A stretch of DNA of 64,000 nt. Origin: Glandiceps talaboti (lineage: Eukaryota > Hemichordata > Enteropneusta > Spengelidae). Both the position numbers and the translations under genes were made by a program. The stretch covers positions 15,835,592 through 15,899,591 of the forward strand of contig NC_135554.1 of NCBI RefSeq assembly GCF_964340395.1, read 5' to 3'. Within the stretch, counting starts at the first letter, position 1. Every line of letters begins with the position of its first letter. Shown here one piece after another: positions 1-11,215 of the stretch. The notes under the pieces were generated by a model that was not told the DNA's origin, did not search any database, and saw only the letters and a list, made by a program, of their open reading frames with translations.

Positions 1-369
1 TCTCCTGAAAAATATCTTATATACCACTCGATGTTTAGTCCTATTCGAATGGTATACCTCGAAAATACTATTAGAAAATAGTTGATAGAGTCCGTTCACA
101 TTGCAACATAAAAGCCCTTTACTTTTATGAACATTCTCCCTCGGGCGAGAGAATGTATAATACATGTGCATTTAATTCTGGTAAAGTTTGGCCATACACA
201 AATTTCAAGATAAGAGTATGATTATTTTTCTTCGAGGCATATAACTTTTCTCCTGTTAATTTAGCCGGTGGGGTTATAACATCATGAGAAATATTATATT
301 CTAGAAGGAGGCATAACAGTACCACTACTTCACAGAGGCGAAGGTCCCTCGGAACAAAATGGCCAATTG
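1..369. other. 5' flanking sequence, no gene recognised
   Basis: Intergenic or upstream sequence before the SSBP gene. Two small hairpins are visible: 12-bp arms with one mismatch at 20-31 and 45-56, and perfect 8-bp arms at 131-138 and 149-156 around a CG-rich loop. An open frame on the minus strand (325 down to 125) begins with GTG, resembles nothing I know, and is treated as chance. No upstream neighbour gene is visible. Confidence 0.5.
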
Positions 370-551
370 AATATAATTATTTATATCACGTGATCACTTC
401 TGTTAACGGTTTCAAAATCTCCATACCAATTACAGTAAATCAACCAATCAGAACGGTTATATCGACAGGTCATCAACTATAGTTCCTATGACGACGGGGT
501 CGGACTCGGCCTTGATGGCTTGACAGGTGCGTGACAGTTCAGCTACCCAGC
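361..551 (+). promoter_or_regulatory. SSBP3: Probable promoter and 5' UTR of the SSBP gene
   Basis: This stretch precedes the start codon at 552. It contains three forward CCAAT boxes (363-367, 426-430, 444-448; NF-Y type) and an E-box palindrome TCACGTGA (386-393) of the kind bound by MITF/TFE/USF bHLH factors. An AT-rich TATA-like run lies at about 372-386. CpG dinucleotides are frequent from about 490 onward, unlike most of the long introns, which fits an unmethylated promoter in a mosaically methylated invertebrate genome. The transcription start cannot be placed from sequence; I would guess 450-500. The motifs are seen; their function is inferred. Confidence 0.5.
488..523 (+). other. Possible upstream ORF (11 codons) before the SSBP start
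   Basis: ATG at 488 opens an 11-codon frame ending in TGA at 521-523, 28 bases before the SSBP start at 552 and in another frame. If the 5' UTR begins upstream of 488 it could lower translation of the main frame. The transcript start is unknown, so it may not be transcribed at all. Confidence 0.25.
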
Positions 552-607
552 ATGTACGCCAAAGGAAAGGGCTCTAGTGTACCTTCGGACAGTCAGGCGA
601 GGGAAAA
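552..607 (+). CDS. SSBP3: SSBP exon 1 (residues 1-18 and part of 19)
   Basis: Encodes MYAKGKGSSVPSDSQARE plus the first two bases of Lys19, then donor GTAAGT at 608. The start is firm: an in-frame TGA at 513-515 closes the frame upstream, position -3 is A, and the residues match the near-invariant N-terminus of animal SSBP proteins. This short basic, flexible leader precedes the LisH helix of the LUFS domain. It ends in phase 2 and continues into exon 2. Confidence 0.97.
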
Positions 608-842
608 GTAAGTTTCATTTACTTGTAGCACAAAACCAAGTGCATAATACGAATCTACATGTATGGATCTATGGGGTTTGGTACTTGTTTCGTCGAGATC
701 CGATAACGGGAAGTCACAATTCGCTATATCGTACAACGGTGTCCTGTTGGTCGCTGTTCCGTCTTACAGTCATTATGGCCTCCTGGTTGCTTACCTAGTA
801 AACAACGTGGGTAATTTCTGTCCCTTTCTTTTCTCTGTCCAG
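608..842 (+). other. Intron 1 (235 bp)
   Basis: Short GT-AG intron (GTAAGT donor, TCCAG acceptor). CpG is frequent, in keeping with the promoter-proximal region. The open frames across it are read-throughs of coding-like composition and match no protein I recognise. Confidence 0.85.
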
Positions 843-915
843 GTTAGCACTCTACGTTTATGAATATTTACTCCATGTTGGAGCCCAAAAAAGTGCACAG
901 ACATTTCTTTCGGAG
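843..915 (+). CDS. SSBP3: SSBP exon 2: LisH motif (residues 19-43)
   Basis: Begins with the last base of Lys19 and encodes residues 20-43, from [13 protein letters not shown] to QTFLSE. This is the LisH helix pair that drives dimerisation within the LUFS domain; family knowledge places LDB1-binding surface on the assembled tetramer. The acceptor AG is at 841-842 and the donor GTAAGT at 916. It ends in phase 0. The sequence appears identical to vertebrate SSBP as I recall it, so strong purifying selection is expected. Confidence 0.98.
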
Positions 916-1121
916 GTAAGTGTAATTTTATTCGGTACCTTTTGTGTATGGTCTCGTCCATTTTGAATTTTTGTACGCTTCCCTCCACGTTTTTTATGAT
1001 AATAAATACACGCTGTGACACGGTAAGCACAATGGCAGTGACTTGTAAATATACATATAAGTATACCGTTTGACACTTTTGTGATTGCCTACGGGATAAT
1101 ATTTTTTATTTTGTCTTTCAG
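916..1121 (+). other. Intron 2 (206 bp)
   Basis: GT-AG intron with donor GTAAGT and a T-rich tract before acceptor TTTCAG at 1116-1121. Apart from splice signals I see nothing in it. Confidence 0.85.
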
Positions 1122-1183
1122 ATACGATGGGAGAAAAATATAACATTAGGAGAACCGCCGGGTTTTCTTCATTCGTGGTGGTG
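1122..1183 (+). CDS. SSBP3: SSBP exon 3: LUFS domain (residues 44-64)
   Basis: Encodes [20 protein letters not shown] and the first two bases of Cys64, then donor GTAAGC at 1184. This is the second part of the LUFS domain, with the conserved [10 protein letters not shown] loop and the tryptophan pair. It ends in phase 2 and joins exon 4 to complete Cys64. The same residues are conserved from insects to vertebrates. Confidence 0.98.
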
Positions 1184-4100
1184 GTAAGCTTTGTATTCCA
1201 TATACTGTATATACATATATAAAGTGATACAAAGTTATGCATTTAGTGTCTTTACTACTTTGTACACTGAAACATAGCTGTTCTTAGTGTTAATATTTTT
1301 CTTTGATAAGGCGAACGTAGTACTCGGTGAATTGAGTCTAGTTTATCGTTACGGTGCGACTGTCGTGTGTTTGCGAGGTGTCTTCGTTCTGGACACTGTT
1401 TATGGTGTTCAGTGGCAGCCCTCCATGTTGGCAGGAGGCCCTATCTTTTGTTTCGTTGTAGTGCCACTGACCCAGCGGCGCGTTATGAATAAAATCTGGT
1501 TAATATTAACCGCGGAAACGACGACAAAAATCCTTTATGGACTGTCTCTATGGCTGACCGGTCTGGAAATTTGACATTTAAAGAATCCAACAAGATGTTG
1601 GCGACGGAGTTCGTGAGTGGGGGATGTGACGGTTGTCAGTCCTTGGCCTCCCTGTAACTTATACCTAGATCATTTAAATTTACCTTTTGTTGAGAGGCTC
1701 CGCCAATTATATGATTTGCTATCAACGAAAATCCGAGAAATGCCTGTAAGGCCCGTGTTCTCTCTCGAGCCCCCGAAAGCTTGAAGACTTATTGGGTAAC
1801 CGTTTGTACACAGAAAAACCAGTAGACCCTAAATCGGCATCTCTAAAACAGTTATTTTCTCTATGTGAACCACTTTTGTGTGAGTACGAGTTAGCCTTGT
1901 ATAAACAGGCTCTGAAGGTGATCACCTATCATGTACCTCAAAGGTTACAATCATCCCGACTTACTAGCAGCACCCTAACTCTTACAAAATTCTTTGTCAA
2001 ATTAGACCCTAACTGTCTACACCTTGTTCTTGTCCCCTTTCTTGTGAGTAAATATTATGTCACTAGAAGTGTCTTTTGTTCGGAAGTCAGTAAATGGTCA
2101 TTGTGGTAAAACAAAGGAAGCCAGTTTCAAAGGGAAGAAATATTTCATGCTTGGCACTGTCGTCTGCTACTGGCAGAGATGTTGCAACATTCAAATAACA
2201 TTCAGCAGAGATTTTGTGCTGTGGACTTTTTTGTCTGTAAAAGTGAATTTTTGGAATAACAATGGAAAGAGAACTCTAAGCTGTGGGAAGTGCTTGTTGC
2301 AGTGTGCAGATTTTTTTATGGGTGGGTGGAGGGGGTTTGTTTTTCTGTGGGTGGCTCAGGATATCCTAAATCAGTTATGATTTCCACACTGTTTAATTTT
2401 AAATAGTGGTTTAAACTTAACTGGGGAAAAACAAAATATTTCTCTATATCCAAATTTCATGAAAGCCAAATTGTATTAAAATTATTTTACTGTAATTGAC
2501 AATATGACTGCCAATAATTGAATAAAATAATAAAAGATTAAACTATTTTTTTTTTACCTCAGATAATTATTTGCCTTTGGTTCACAATGATGCAATATTA
2601 AAGGATAATGATTATTCAATTGAGTAAATAAATAACATCAAAAATATTATGGAATCTGTTGCATACTGTTGTGTAGCCCACCTTTCCATTCTCAAACAAA
2701 CTCACTGCAAACTTATTAACTGTATAACACCATCTTGAAAATGAAATCTAATTAATATATTATGTGTTACAATAAGTGTAAACATATTACTACATATTAG
2801 TGCTGGGAGATTGTGTAAAAGTTGATGGAAGGCTATAACTCTGGACAACATCTTATAACAAAAGCACCACAACAAATGCTAAATTTACATATATTAGCAT
2901 AACAATAAACCTGTTAATGTCTTTGTTTTGACTGTTATAATAAGAGAATAGACTGATCTCCCTTGTATAGATCCCTTCTGTGACATTGTATGGGTAGACA
3001 TCAGCAACTTAAATTTACCCACCTTTATAATTTTGTTTGAATTTTAAAATAATGAAGTGATGAATTTACAGGATCACTAGTTAGGGCTCAGAAAAACAAA
3101 ATCTTTTAATTTGATATTTTATATGTGGAGCCTCCTGTCTACACCCCCCCCCTCTCCCCTCACCCCCATGGACGTGAGATATACATTAGTTTGCAAGTAT
3201 ATAAATCAAAGTAGAGGTGCATTCATAAGGAAGGTTGATTACATCAAAAAATGGTTAGGTTACTAAAACGACAGTTTTTAATTGCAAAAAACTTTCTTGT
3301 TCACTTGCTATTACTGTTAACTATTACTGTTGTACATGTTGATGTATGAGCTGAATGGAAGCACGGGTAAACTTACCTGCGATGTTGTGATATACATAAT
3401 TACTTACCAATCTGAAAGTAAACTCCCTAGCAGTTTCCTGTGTCATTTTGTGGTTCTCTGGACTCTGTACAATGATGGGCACTCAAGTGTAGGCTACATC
3501 AAACCATTTAGGAAGATCTTGGCTGGGTTCACACCTGGGGGTGGCAGTGGGGTGGAGGAGGAGGTTTTTGAGTTTATCATTGTCATAAAAATGACATTTT
3601 GTGTTGATGTTCTGTTCAAAGTAAATAATTCAGCTACCTATAGTTACTATGATATTATAGTACCCAGGATAAAAATGTTTGTGATGTTTACAAGCTGCCT
3701 TCACCCAACAAATAGTGCCCATCTAGACAGAGAGATAAACAAAAGTATATTGAAATTGACCCTGCCTGCATCTGAAACTTTTGATTCAACAGCAAGGGAA
3801 GCTTCTGTAGTTTGAAGCTTCTACCCTTAAATATTAATGTAGTTCAAGTGTGTAGTAGAATGTGAGTCTGTTTCTGAGATCTTGTAATGACAGTATTTTT
3901 GTTATGGGTAGAAAGTAGGTATTATATAGCCTACTTAAGTTTCTCAGGAATTTGTTAGTATTCCTCCACCTCCTTCCCAATTTATGGCACAAGGTATAGG
4001 GAATCTATGCAACTTTTATTAAATATCTTCCTTCTGTTACCATGGTTTCGAAACCTTGGTTAAAAAATTAAACATGTAAAACAATATACTTAAAAAAAAT

Positions 4101-4847
4101 CAGTCAGAGACCGTAAACTATTGATTCAAATTCAAACAATTAAAAACATGCTGGACTCTCCCCAAATGTGTAGTATTTGGGCTCCACTGTATGGTGGTTG
4201 AAAACAATCGAGGTTAATGAGCATAACACTACATGTTGCGCAAAATTCCTGTGATTTAATTTTTTTCTGTGAAGAGAACTGACAAGGGGGAAAGTAGTTG
4301 AATGTATCAAACATGTATTTTTTGTTGCATTGCACAACCTGCAGATATTATCAATATTAAATTCAGTCTATTTCATACAAAAAAATCAAAGCAAATCAGA
4401 GAAAAGAACCTTAATGTGTTAGTAATTGTCATCATTATAGAAAGTAATTAAGAGAAAATTGTTCAACATCATTTAAAAGTTACTTTGTTGAGATGACCGT
4501 CAGTTCTCTTCATATGCAATCTTCCAAGTATTCTACCAAGAACTTTTAGAGCATGATGGCATCCATTCTATAATGTCAAAGGTCAGGGTAATTTGCATAA
4601 CAATAGATTATTTATGATTGAAATGTGGACAGTCTTGGCAAGTTTTTAATGTTGATAGAATTAGAAGGGGGAAATCTGGTAAAATGTGTACTGTTCAATG
4701 TTTTCCTTGAATAACTTAAATGATGATCCATCCTGCTAATTCTCGGCACATTCTTGGCTAAGTGGAAAATGTATATACCAAACCACTTCAATTTCTGTAC
4801 GACTAAAATCAATCCTTAATTCAGCTCGTTTAGTTCCTCAAAGTCAA

Positions 4848-4863
4848 AAGCGCCACCTTGAGG
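4848..4863 (-). promoter_or_regulatory. CTCF-like motif
   Basis: Read on the minus strand, CCTCAAGGTGGCGCTT matches the bilaterian CTCF core (CCASYAGRKGGCRSY) with two mismatches. It sits in a CpG-rich patch (about 4820-5090) of intron 3. Similar matches occur at 59173, 60760 and 63010. Binding is inferred from the motif alone. Confidence 0.35.
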
Positions 4864-5191
4864 AGGGAACATTCCGTTTGTAATATTTATTAGTGACTAC
4901 TGACGTAGTACTGGTTGCGGTCATCAAACTCGTGTTGTGGAAACATTGTAAAGAGAGCGTTATAGTATGCATTTCACCATAAATTAAGTGGGAAGCTTTG
5001 GTATTAAAGTGTCTCTGACGCTATGGTGTAGTTGACCTGCAGTGTCATACTTCACACCAAAACACAGATCATTCAAAATATGCCTCCGCAAGCAGTTAGA
5101 AGAACATCTCACTTTAACAGTTGGTTTTGTTTTTGATTTGATTGTTTTTGTTTCTCTTTTGGGGGAGGTTAAAATTTGTTAATGCAAGTAA

Positions 5192-5213
5192 GGGGGTGGG
5201 GGGAGAAGTGGGG
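5192..5213 (+). repeat. G-rich run, possible G-quadruplex
   Basis: Runs of 5, 6 and 4 guanines separated by 1 and 5 bases, about 150 bp upstream of exon 4. The 6-G run could donate to two stacks, so a quadruplex is possible on the sense strand or in the pre-mRNA. Confidence 0.3.
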
Positions 5214-5367
5214 TAAAATGTTTATATATTTTACACCTGATACCTTTGTGATGGAGAACCTTAGTTAAGTATCTAGGGAACTCTGGTAGATTTTACCTAC
5301 AATCCACCGAACAAAAAATTGCTTTTATGATACATCTAATTTGATTGTGTTTGTTTCTTTTCTCCAG

Positions 5368-5452
5368 TGTTTTTTGGGATTTATACTGTGCAGCTCCAGA
5401 AAGAAGGGAAACATGCGAGCATTCTAGCGAGGCCAAAGCTTTCCACGATTAT
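5368..5452 (+). CDS. SSBP3: SSBP exon 4: end of LUFS domain (residues 64-92)
   Basis: Starts with the last base of Cys64 and encodes residues 65-92, [15 protein letters not shown] through AKAFHDY. This closes the LUFS domain and includes the conserved Cys-rich stretch and the [12 protein letters not shown] helix. The family junction to exon 5 (HDY then SAAAAPSP) identifies the donor at 5453 (GTAAGT). An equally good donor lies 18 bp downstream at 5471, also in frame, giving a possible longer form that ends at 5470 with VSREYN added. The exon ends in phase 0. Confidence 0.97.
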
Positions 5453-5470
5453 GTAAGTAGAGAGTATAAT
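5453..5470 (+). other. SSBP3: Alternative 18-nt extension of exon 4 (tandem donor)
   Basis: The authentic donor context TTATGTAAGTA is almost duplicated as TAATGTAAGTA 18 bp on. Use of the distal GTAAGT (5471) would insert six residues, Val-Ser-Arg-Glu-Tyr-Asn, in frame between Tyr92 and Ser93, right at the LUFS/proline-rich boundary. Both donors pair equally well with U1. Whether the distal one is used cannot be told from DNA. Confidence 0.4.
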
Positions 5471-6682
5471 GTAAGTACCCACCTCTCTCTTCTACCTTTC
5501 CCTTATTTCATTTTTATTTTTGGGATTTTCTTTTCCATGGGTCCAGGGCCCCTGACAAACAAACCAAAATTGTTCCCTCAAAATGAAAAAAAAACAAAGA
5601 AATAATAATTGAAAAATAATATACATATAAATGTTGAGAAGATTTGAATTTAAAATAAATGATAAATATTTTAAATCATGTAAACGTGAGTCTAAGTAGT
5701 GTAAAAGTATCTTAAGATGGACATATTGTTTTCCATTTAAGAAACATTTTCGTCAAACATTCAAAAAATGATTTATTCATAGTACTGAATAGAAAGCATT
5801 TCTATTGGACGAGATAGTAACTAATTTAAATATCATACAAATATGCAAAAGTTCTATTTTATAAAGAAAATGATGTGTACTTAGAATCAAATGTTCTTTT
5901 CTTGCTGAGGTTAATGTTCGGCAATTGTTATATTTTGATCAAGCTTGTTGCATATTACTAAGTATTCGGAGAAGACTTCATTATTCCAGGGATAAACTGT
6001 CCTGTTATACAGCATGACTTAGACAAGATGATACTATTCCCATACGGAATATACATGTCAAGAAACGGAATATTAAAAAATCTTGTACTGCAAACTGCAG
6101 TCATTGTCTTTCCTTTTAAGTGATAATATATAGGGCATTCACCGAGAGTGATATATGGTATTTGGAACTGAGAGCAATATATTTTGAGCTGAGAGCGGTA
6201 TATTTTGAACTCTGTGGAGCAGCCTTGATTCCTAGAGTAACTAGTTTGAAATCAGTCAGTAAACAAGTGTATAATACCTGTTAACAATTTCTCAACTGGG
6301 CTTCTGATTGGCTGGTTTCTTAATCACTAAAGCAATGGTCCATCGATGAAATGAATTTATTTCATTACATTTTCTTAACATTTATGTTTTGTTGGTCGTT
6401 TTAGCCTAGCTCCCTTGAATATAATGATCAGTGATACTTACTTACATGTATGGAAATGAGAGAAGCCATGGGTTAGGTTGCTAGGGATAAACTGTGCAGT
6501 AGTTTGGCATATACCACACATAGACTTAGGTAGAGAGAAACACTGGTGGAAAACCTGCAAGTACAAGTTTAAGTATGGCTTGATCCAAATGTTGTGATTT
6601 CTCCCATTAGGTTATTATGTATTGTTGGTAATAACTAGTATGCATAGATAGTGTACATTGGGTTGGCCCCACTGTGTCAGCC

Positions 6683-6754
6683 AAGAAGACCACCTCAACA
6701 GGGCCCCCCAGTACAGTAAAGAAGACCACCTCAACAGGGCCCCCCAGTACAGTA
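6683..6754 (+). repeat. 36-bp tandem duplication
   Basis: Two near-identical copies of a 36-bp unit containing CCACCTCAACAGGGCCC and AGTACAG. The identity suggests a recent duplication. No coding significance is seen. Confidence 0.8.
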
Positions 6755-7969
6755 AAATCACTGGAATAGCCTGACCTGCTTATTCTAGTTCAACATATGA
6801 ATTCATCCCACTCACAGTGGAGGAAATATCAGTAGTGTGGACAAACACACACATAGTCACAAATCAGACTGAATGCTGTCAGTTGTATATAAAACATGCA
6901 GTGGAGGATTGTAATAACAATTATTTACTTGTAACTAATTTTGTGCTCAAATTAAGAAACTGTCTGAGCCGATGACGAGTCACAATTTGGTATATAAATG
7001 AGATTTGAGTTAGGAATTTAACAGATGGATTGCCTTCAGTGTGGTAGTACTAGTATTATAACAGCAAAGGGAAATATAACAAGAAACTTTCACTTTTATA
7101 AGGAACATGTTGACTATTAATATTGTCATGAATGTGCACTAGAAATATCAGTTTAATCAAGTGGCTGGTTGACTTACAAAGCCAGGCAATATTTATACAA
7201 ACAAAAGCCATAACTGTACACTATGAATTTTGTGTGGCCTTGTATGATTGTTGTTTGACTGGACAATTGTACACATAACGCAAACATATTATGCAACAAT
7301 GAAAAAAAAAAGAAGACGAGGGCTGGCCTAGTCTGTTAGAGCAAACAAAGGAATACTGCATACATTATAAGTAGAACAAAAGGACTCAACAAGTCCACAA
7401 GAGACTCTACAAAAGTCGAACATTAAAATATAAAAAGATGTCGTCGGTCCACTCATATGAGTCATAATTTGTTGAAAAATATAATATAATTGATAAAGTT
7501 ATCCAGAAGAAGTGTAAATGTAAGAGAGACACAATAGTGCATATTATAAAGTGGTACAATTCTTGGGTAAGACTGAGGTTAACTAAATTCTCAAGTTTAA
7601 GTTTCTGAGTGTGGAATAAAAATTCCGTAATTTTAAATAAGACAACATTTCAGCAGTAATTATGAGGAGAATTTAATTCAGAATATTGGAATCCTAATAG
7701 TGGGGTATGGTTGAATCAAAATTGCTATTTAATTTATACAAATGGATAGAAACTCCTAGAAATTAATCCAGGTTTTCCCAACTTGTATTTTTTGTGTACA
7801 AGCAAATATTGTTGTGGTAGGAAGAAGATTAAGAAGATCAAGATAATAAAATTGTGATCATGTGTAGACATCGGGGGTTTCAAGGTTTTGTATGTAAAAG
7901 TAGAAATGGTAGAATTAGTTAATGAGTTTGACTTTAATTGTACTGACTTGTCAGATCTAGCTAGTTCTG

Positions 7970-8350
7970 ATAAACTATACCTTCAAAGTATAACTAGCCA
8001 GTTAGTAAGTTTACATGTAGTAATACTAACTGTACCTTCAAAGTATAACTAGCTAGTAAGTTTACATGTAGTAATACTAACTGTACCTTCAGAGTATAAC
8101 TAGCTAGTAAGTTTACATCTAGTAATACTAATTGTACCTTCAAAGTATAACTAGCCAGTTAGTAAGTTTACATGTAGTAATACTAACTGTACCTTCAAAG
8201 TATAACTAGCTAGTAAGTTTACATCTAGTAATACTAATTGTACCTTTAAAGTATAACTAGCTAGTTAGTAAGTTTGCATCTAGTAATACTAACTATACTT
8301 TCAGCATATCAGAACTTGCTGGTCAGTGAGTTTGCATCTAGTAATAAGTA
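7970..8350 (+). repeat. 51/55-bp minisatellite, about 7 copies
   Basis: Repeats of a unit containing CTTCAAAGTATAACTAGC, AGTAAGTTTACATGTAG and TAATACTAA. Unit starts fall at 7981, 8036, 8087, 8138, 8193, 8244 and about 8298. Units of 51 and 55 bp differ by a TAGT/CAGT insertion and are interspersed, so higher-order duplication is likely. The copies at the 3' end have decayed. Confidence 0.85.
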
Positions 8351-8596
8351 AGTTTAATTTTAGTAATACTGGGTGTGCACCTCAAAGTAAGCATGGTTAG
8401 TAAATAAGTTTATCTTCACTATACTCCAACATGTTTTGTCAAACCAGAAACTACGGTCTCACCCTTTGTTGTACAATTTCTATGATATGTACAGTATCTA
8501 CACTATCAAGATATATTACAGTTCTAAAACTATTCACGACACATTTAACATACAAGAAATTTTTTCAAACTAAAACTTTATTTTAGTCAATTTCTA

Positions 8597-8925
8597 TTAT
8601 ACCGTGTGTGAACCAAGTTGATAAAAAAAATATGGAATATATACACTGGTCGTTCTATGTCACGACAACACACGTCTACGTCACTGATTCTGCTGTATTC
8701 AAAATATGAGTCAAAACGTTCAAAATTGCCATTACTTTCCCCAATTTTTATTAATATTACTGGCGCTGGTATAATTATGTTATTCTCCAATATTTTTCTT
8801 CAGTCAGTCGGAAAATACTCGTGACCCGAGGGTTGTCACTACTTGTCTTGCGACTCGTAGTGCCAAGGGCCCTTAGGTTACTCATATTTTCCTTGGTTGA
8901 ATGAAGACAAATATTTGGGAATGAT
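8597..8925 (+). mobile_element. Dispersed ~320-bp repeat, copy 1 (MITE-like)
   Basis: Recognisably the same sequence as the reverse complement of 21235-21565, both in intron 4. The shared text runs from ATTATACC and CCAAGTTGA through ATATGGAATATAT, a CAAAATTGCCAT block, AATATTTTTCTTCA and the CATATTTTCCTTGG end. The segment is richer in CpG than its surroundings and includes an imperfect hairpin near 8830-8870 (TCACTAC with GTAGTG). No transposase is encoded, so it is an old non-autonomous element of unknown family. Confidence 0.65.
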
Positions 8926-9904
8926 ATCTAATTATCTCTTTATTGTGAAAATATACTAAAAGTGAAAACACTTTTTACCCAACATTTTTTTCTGACATCA
9001 GTCGGCAAGAAGGCCAAATTGAAATTTCATATGAAATTTAAATATTGTCATGTACATGTGTTGATCTGTGCCATGTGAGAAAATGATGATGAAATATTTA
9101 TAATTCTACTTTCACACAAGATAATATTGGTACTTATGTCTTAATATATAGTATGATTATAATGGAGATTAATTTCTTGTAGTAGACACACTACTCACCT
9201 TTATCATTTGTTATTGAGGTGTTACAGAAATCAGTCAATTAAATATTTGGTTTATTTGACTGAAAAACACTAACTTGTTAAAGGGATGTCCCTTTAGGGT
9301 AAGGTCTTGTTTTCATTGTCAACAAATTAATTGTCATCAATGATTTCCAGCAGCACAGTGTGAGATCTTCAAGTATGTACAACACATTGTGTTTATTAGG
9401 TTGATTAAAGTATACATTTCTCAATTTCCCATTCCACCTTGAAAATACAATTAAAAAAACACGTACAAAAACCCTGTTTTGTAAAAAAGCAGATTTTGAT
9501 CTCATTGGATTTTAATAATGAGAGAGTTTTTAGAGGTTGTTGTTTTGTGTGCCACAAGCTGGTACATGTGTGTCTGGGACACGTGGCTATGGGTAGCGAG
9601 AATCTAGGGTCACTACTGCATTTGTAAGGCTGTCGTTATAATGTGTAATGAAGGCAGAACAAACTCATTGCTTGGCATTGTATTCACATTGTAACAATCC
9701 CCCAATGAAGGCGTGTTTTTGGAGGGCATTAAATAGGTGTAAACCCCCTAAGTAGTTTACATTGGTTCGCGGGATCACTCTCACAGTCATAGGAGATAAT
9801 TGACGGTATTATTAAATATAAGGAGTTGAATTAAGTAAGCTTGTAGGACACGTTCACACTCTTGACCTGGCCATTACTCTGGCGTAACAGATCCCAACTG
9901 CCGA

Positions 9905-9975
9905 CTCCATTAGCATAGTGGTTGAGAAGGCAGGTTATATAAGGTGGAAGTCTATTTGTCTGTTGGAGTCCAGAC
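9905..9975 (+). mobile_element. Degenerate tRNA-like (SINE head) sequence
   Basis: TAGCATAGTGG at 9911-9921 fits an RNA polymerase III A box and TGTTGGAGTCC at 9961-9971 resembles a B box about 50 bp on. The flanks do not match the other SINE copies in the window, and no tRNA cloverleaf could be drawn. This may be coincidence. Confidence 0.3.
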
Positions 9976-10951
9976 ATACATATGCAAATTAGCTTACAGC
10001 TTGGTCTAGTTGGAGACCCACTGTTATTCTAGGCAATTGTGCAATTGGTGCAAATTTTTCAAAATTGTTCTGTTGTGAAAGATAATGGTACTGTGTCAGC
10101 TGTGGGGTGGGGAGTAGTTCGGGGTGAGACGGCTGTGAATATACTCTGGGTATAGAAACTGATATGTGTGTGTATCATGTGTACAAGCACAACATGGTTT
10201 ACAATATTACTGCAAGTGGGAGTGTTGACACAAGGGTTTATTCAAATTAACAACAAAGAAAACATTTGAATGTGTTGACTGTACAAAGAAAAGGACGCCT
10301 TGCATCTCTTTTTTGCCACACTATACCAAATAATAATCACAACATTTTAAAACAGTATTTTGGATACAGATGGTTAATTGCTGAAAGGTGTATTTCACAT
10401 TATGAGAAAACATATCGACTTTTCACTCGTGTAGGTTGTTAAAGTACAGATGTAATAATACATGTATCGGGATGAGATGAGGGTATCATAAACCTAACAA
10501 TTTCAACAACCACTTTCTCAATACAAAAAGACGATAAGAAAAAAAAATACTGGAAATTTTTCACGGTTTTGAAAATTTACAAAATTTTGAATTTTCAAGA
10601 GTCAAGAATGTTCAGTATAATGATAATAACAATAATGATAATAATAATGTATATGTATATTACTGAACATTCATCATATAATATCATATATAATATATAA
10701 AATCAATAAAATTTGTTGAAGATATTTTTCGTGTAAGTCAATGTTTGAAAAAAATATTCATATAAAATGATATGAAATGTGGCATTTTTAGATTTTTTGG
10801 TACAAGAAATTCTAACCAATGTTTCAATGAGATATCATGTATGTTTAACATTCAAAATTGGTGATATTTAGAGAAAAAACATAGAAATTACATCTTGTGT
10901 TTGCTAATGCACAATAAATATCGACATCATACTGGAAATTGTTTATTTCCA

Positions 10952-10986
<35 letters not shown>

Positions 10987-10989
10987 ATA
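10952..10989 (+). repeat. (AAAT)n microsatellite
   Basis: Uninterrupted TAAA tetranucleotide repeat, about nine units. Confidence 0.95.
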
Positions 10990-11084
10990 GTCAGTTCTGT
11001 AAAGTGTTTTACAATTACAAGGTTAAATTGTATTTTCAATGGTTTGTAAGTAAACAGTATCTCAAAGCCCAGTCAGATGGGGAT

Positions 11085-11215
11085 TAAAATCTGAGTGTGA
11101 AAAACAGTATCAGAACTATAGGAAATGTTAGTCCATAACAAAAAATCTGAAGTAATCCTTGTATCTCCTGCGATAATGCTAATGTGAGGACCTGGGATTG
11201 AATACCTGGCCTTTA
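11085..11215 (+). repeat. Dispersed repeat, related to 48815-48915
   Basis: Ordered matches with 48815-48915 include TGTGAAAAACAG, CAGAAC, GATAA, CTAATG and a terminal ...TTGAATACCTGG segment resembling a degenerate B box. Both copies point the same way. They are probably an old SINE-like family. The relationship was seen by eye and is diverged. Confidence 0.45.

Larger units (their letters stand above)
1184..5367 (+). other. Intron 3 (4.2 kb), no gene
   Basis: The first ~0.9 kb keeps a raised CpG content. The remainder is AT-rich. It holds a C-run near 3144-3152, a G-rich stretch at 3536-3563, a further G-rich run at 5192-5213 and a second CpG-rich patch at about 4820-5090. The longest open frame (3330-3815, TTG start, first ATG at 3336) has no recognisable domain and is judged non-coding. 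The acceptor is TCTCCAG at 5361-5367. Confidence 0.7.

Noticed and set aside
125-325. Divergently transcribed upstream gene
   Set aside because: The 66-codon minus-strand frame begins at GTG, has no recognisable homology and no splice or promoter support.
3330-3815. 161-codon open frame in intron 3
   Set aside because: It starts with TTG (first ATG at 3336), has no recognisable domain, repeat or signal peptide, and sits inside an intron of the SSBP gene. At local base composition a frame of this length is only mildly unusual in 64 kb searched in six frames.
7970-8350. CRISPR-like array
   Set aside because: The genome is eukaryotic; the units are contiguous tandem repeats without unique spacers.
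8587-8824. Conserved small protein encoded at 8618-8824 and 21170-21463
   Set aside because: The similarity of the two peptides follows from both being copies of a dispersed repeat; the frames differ in ends and have no ATG context or domain.
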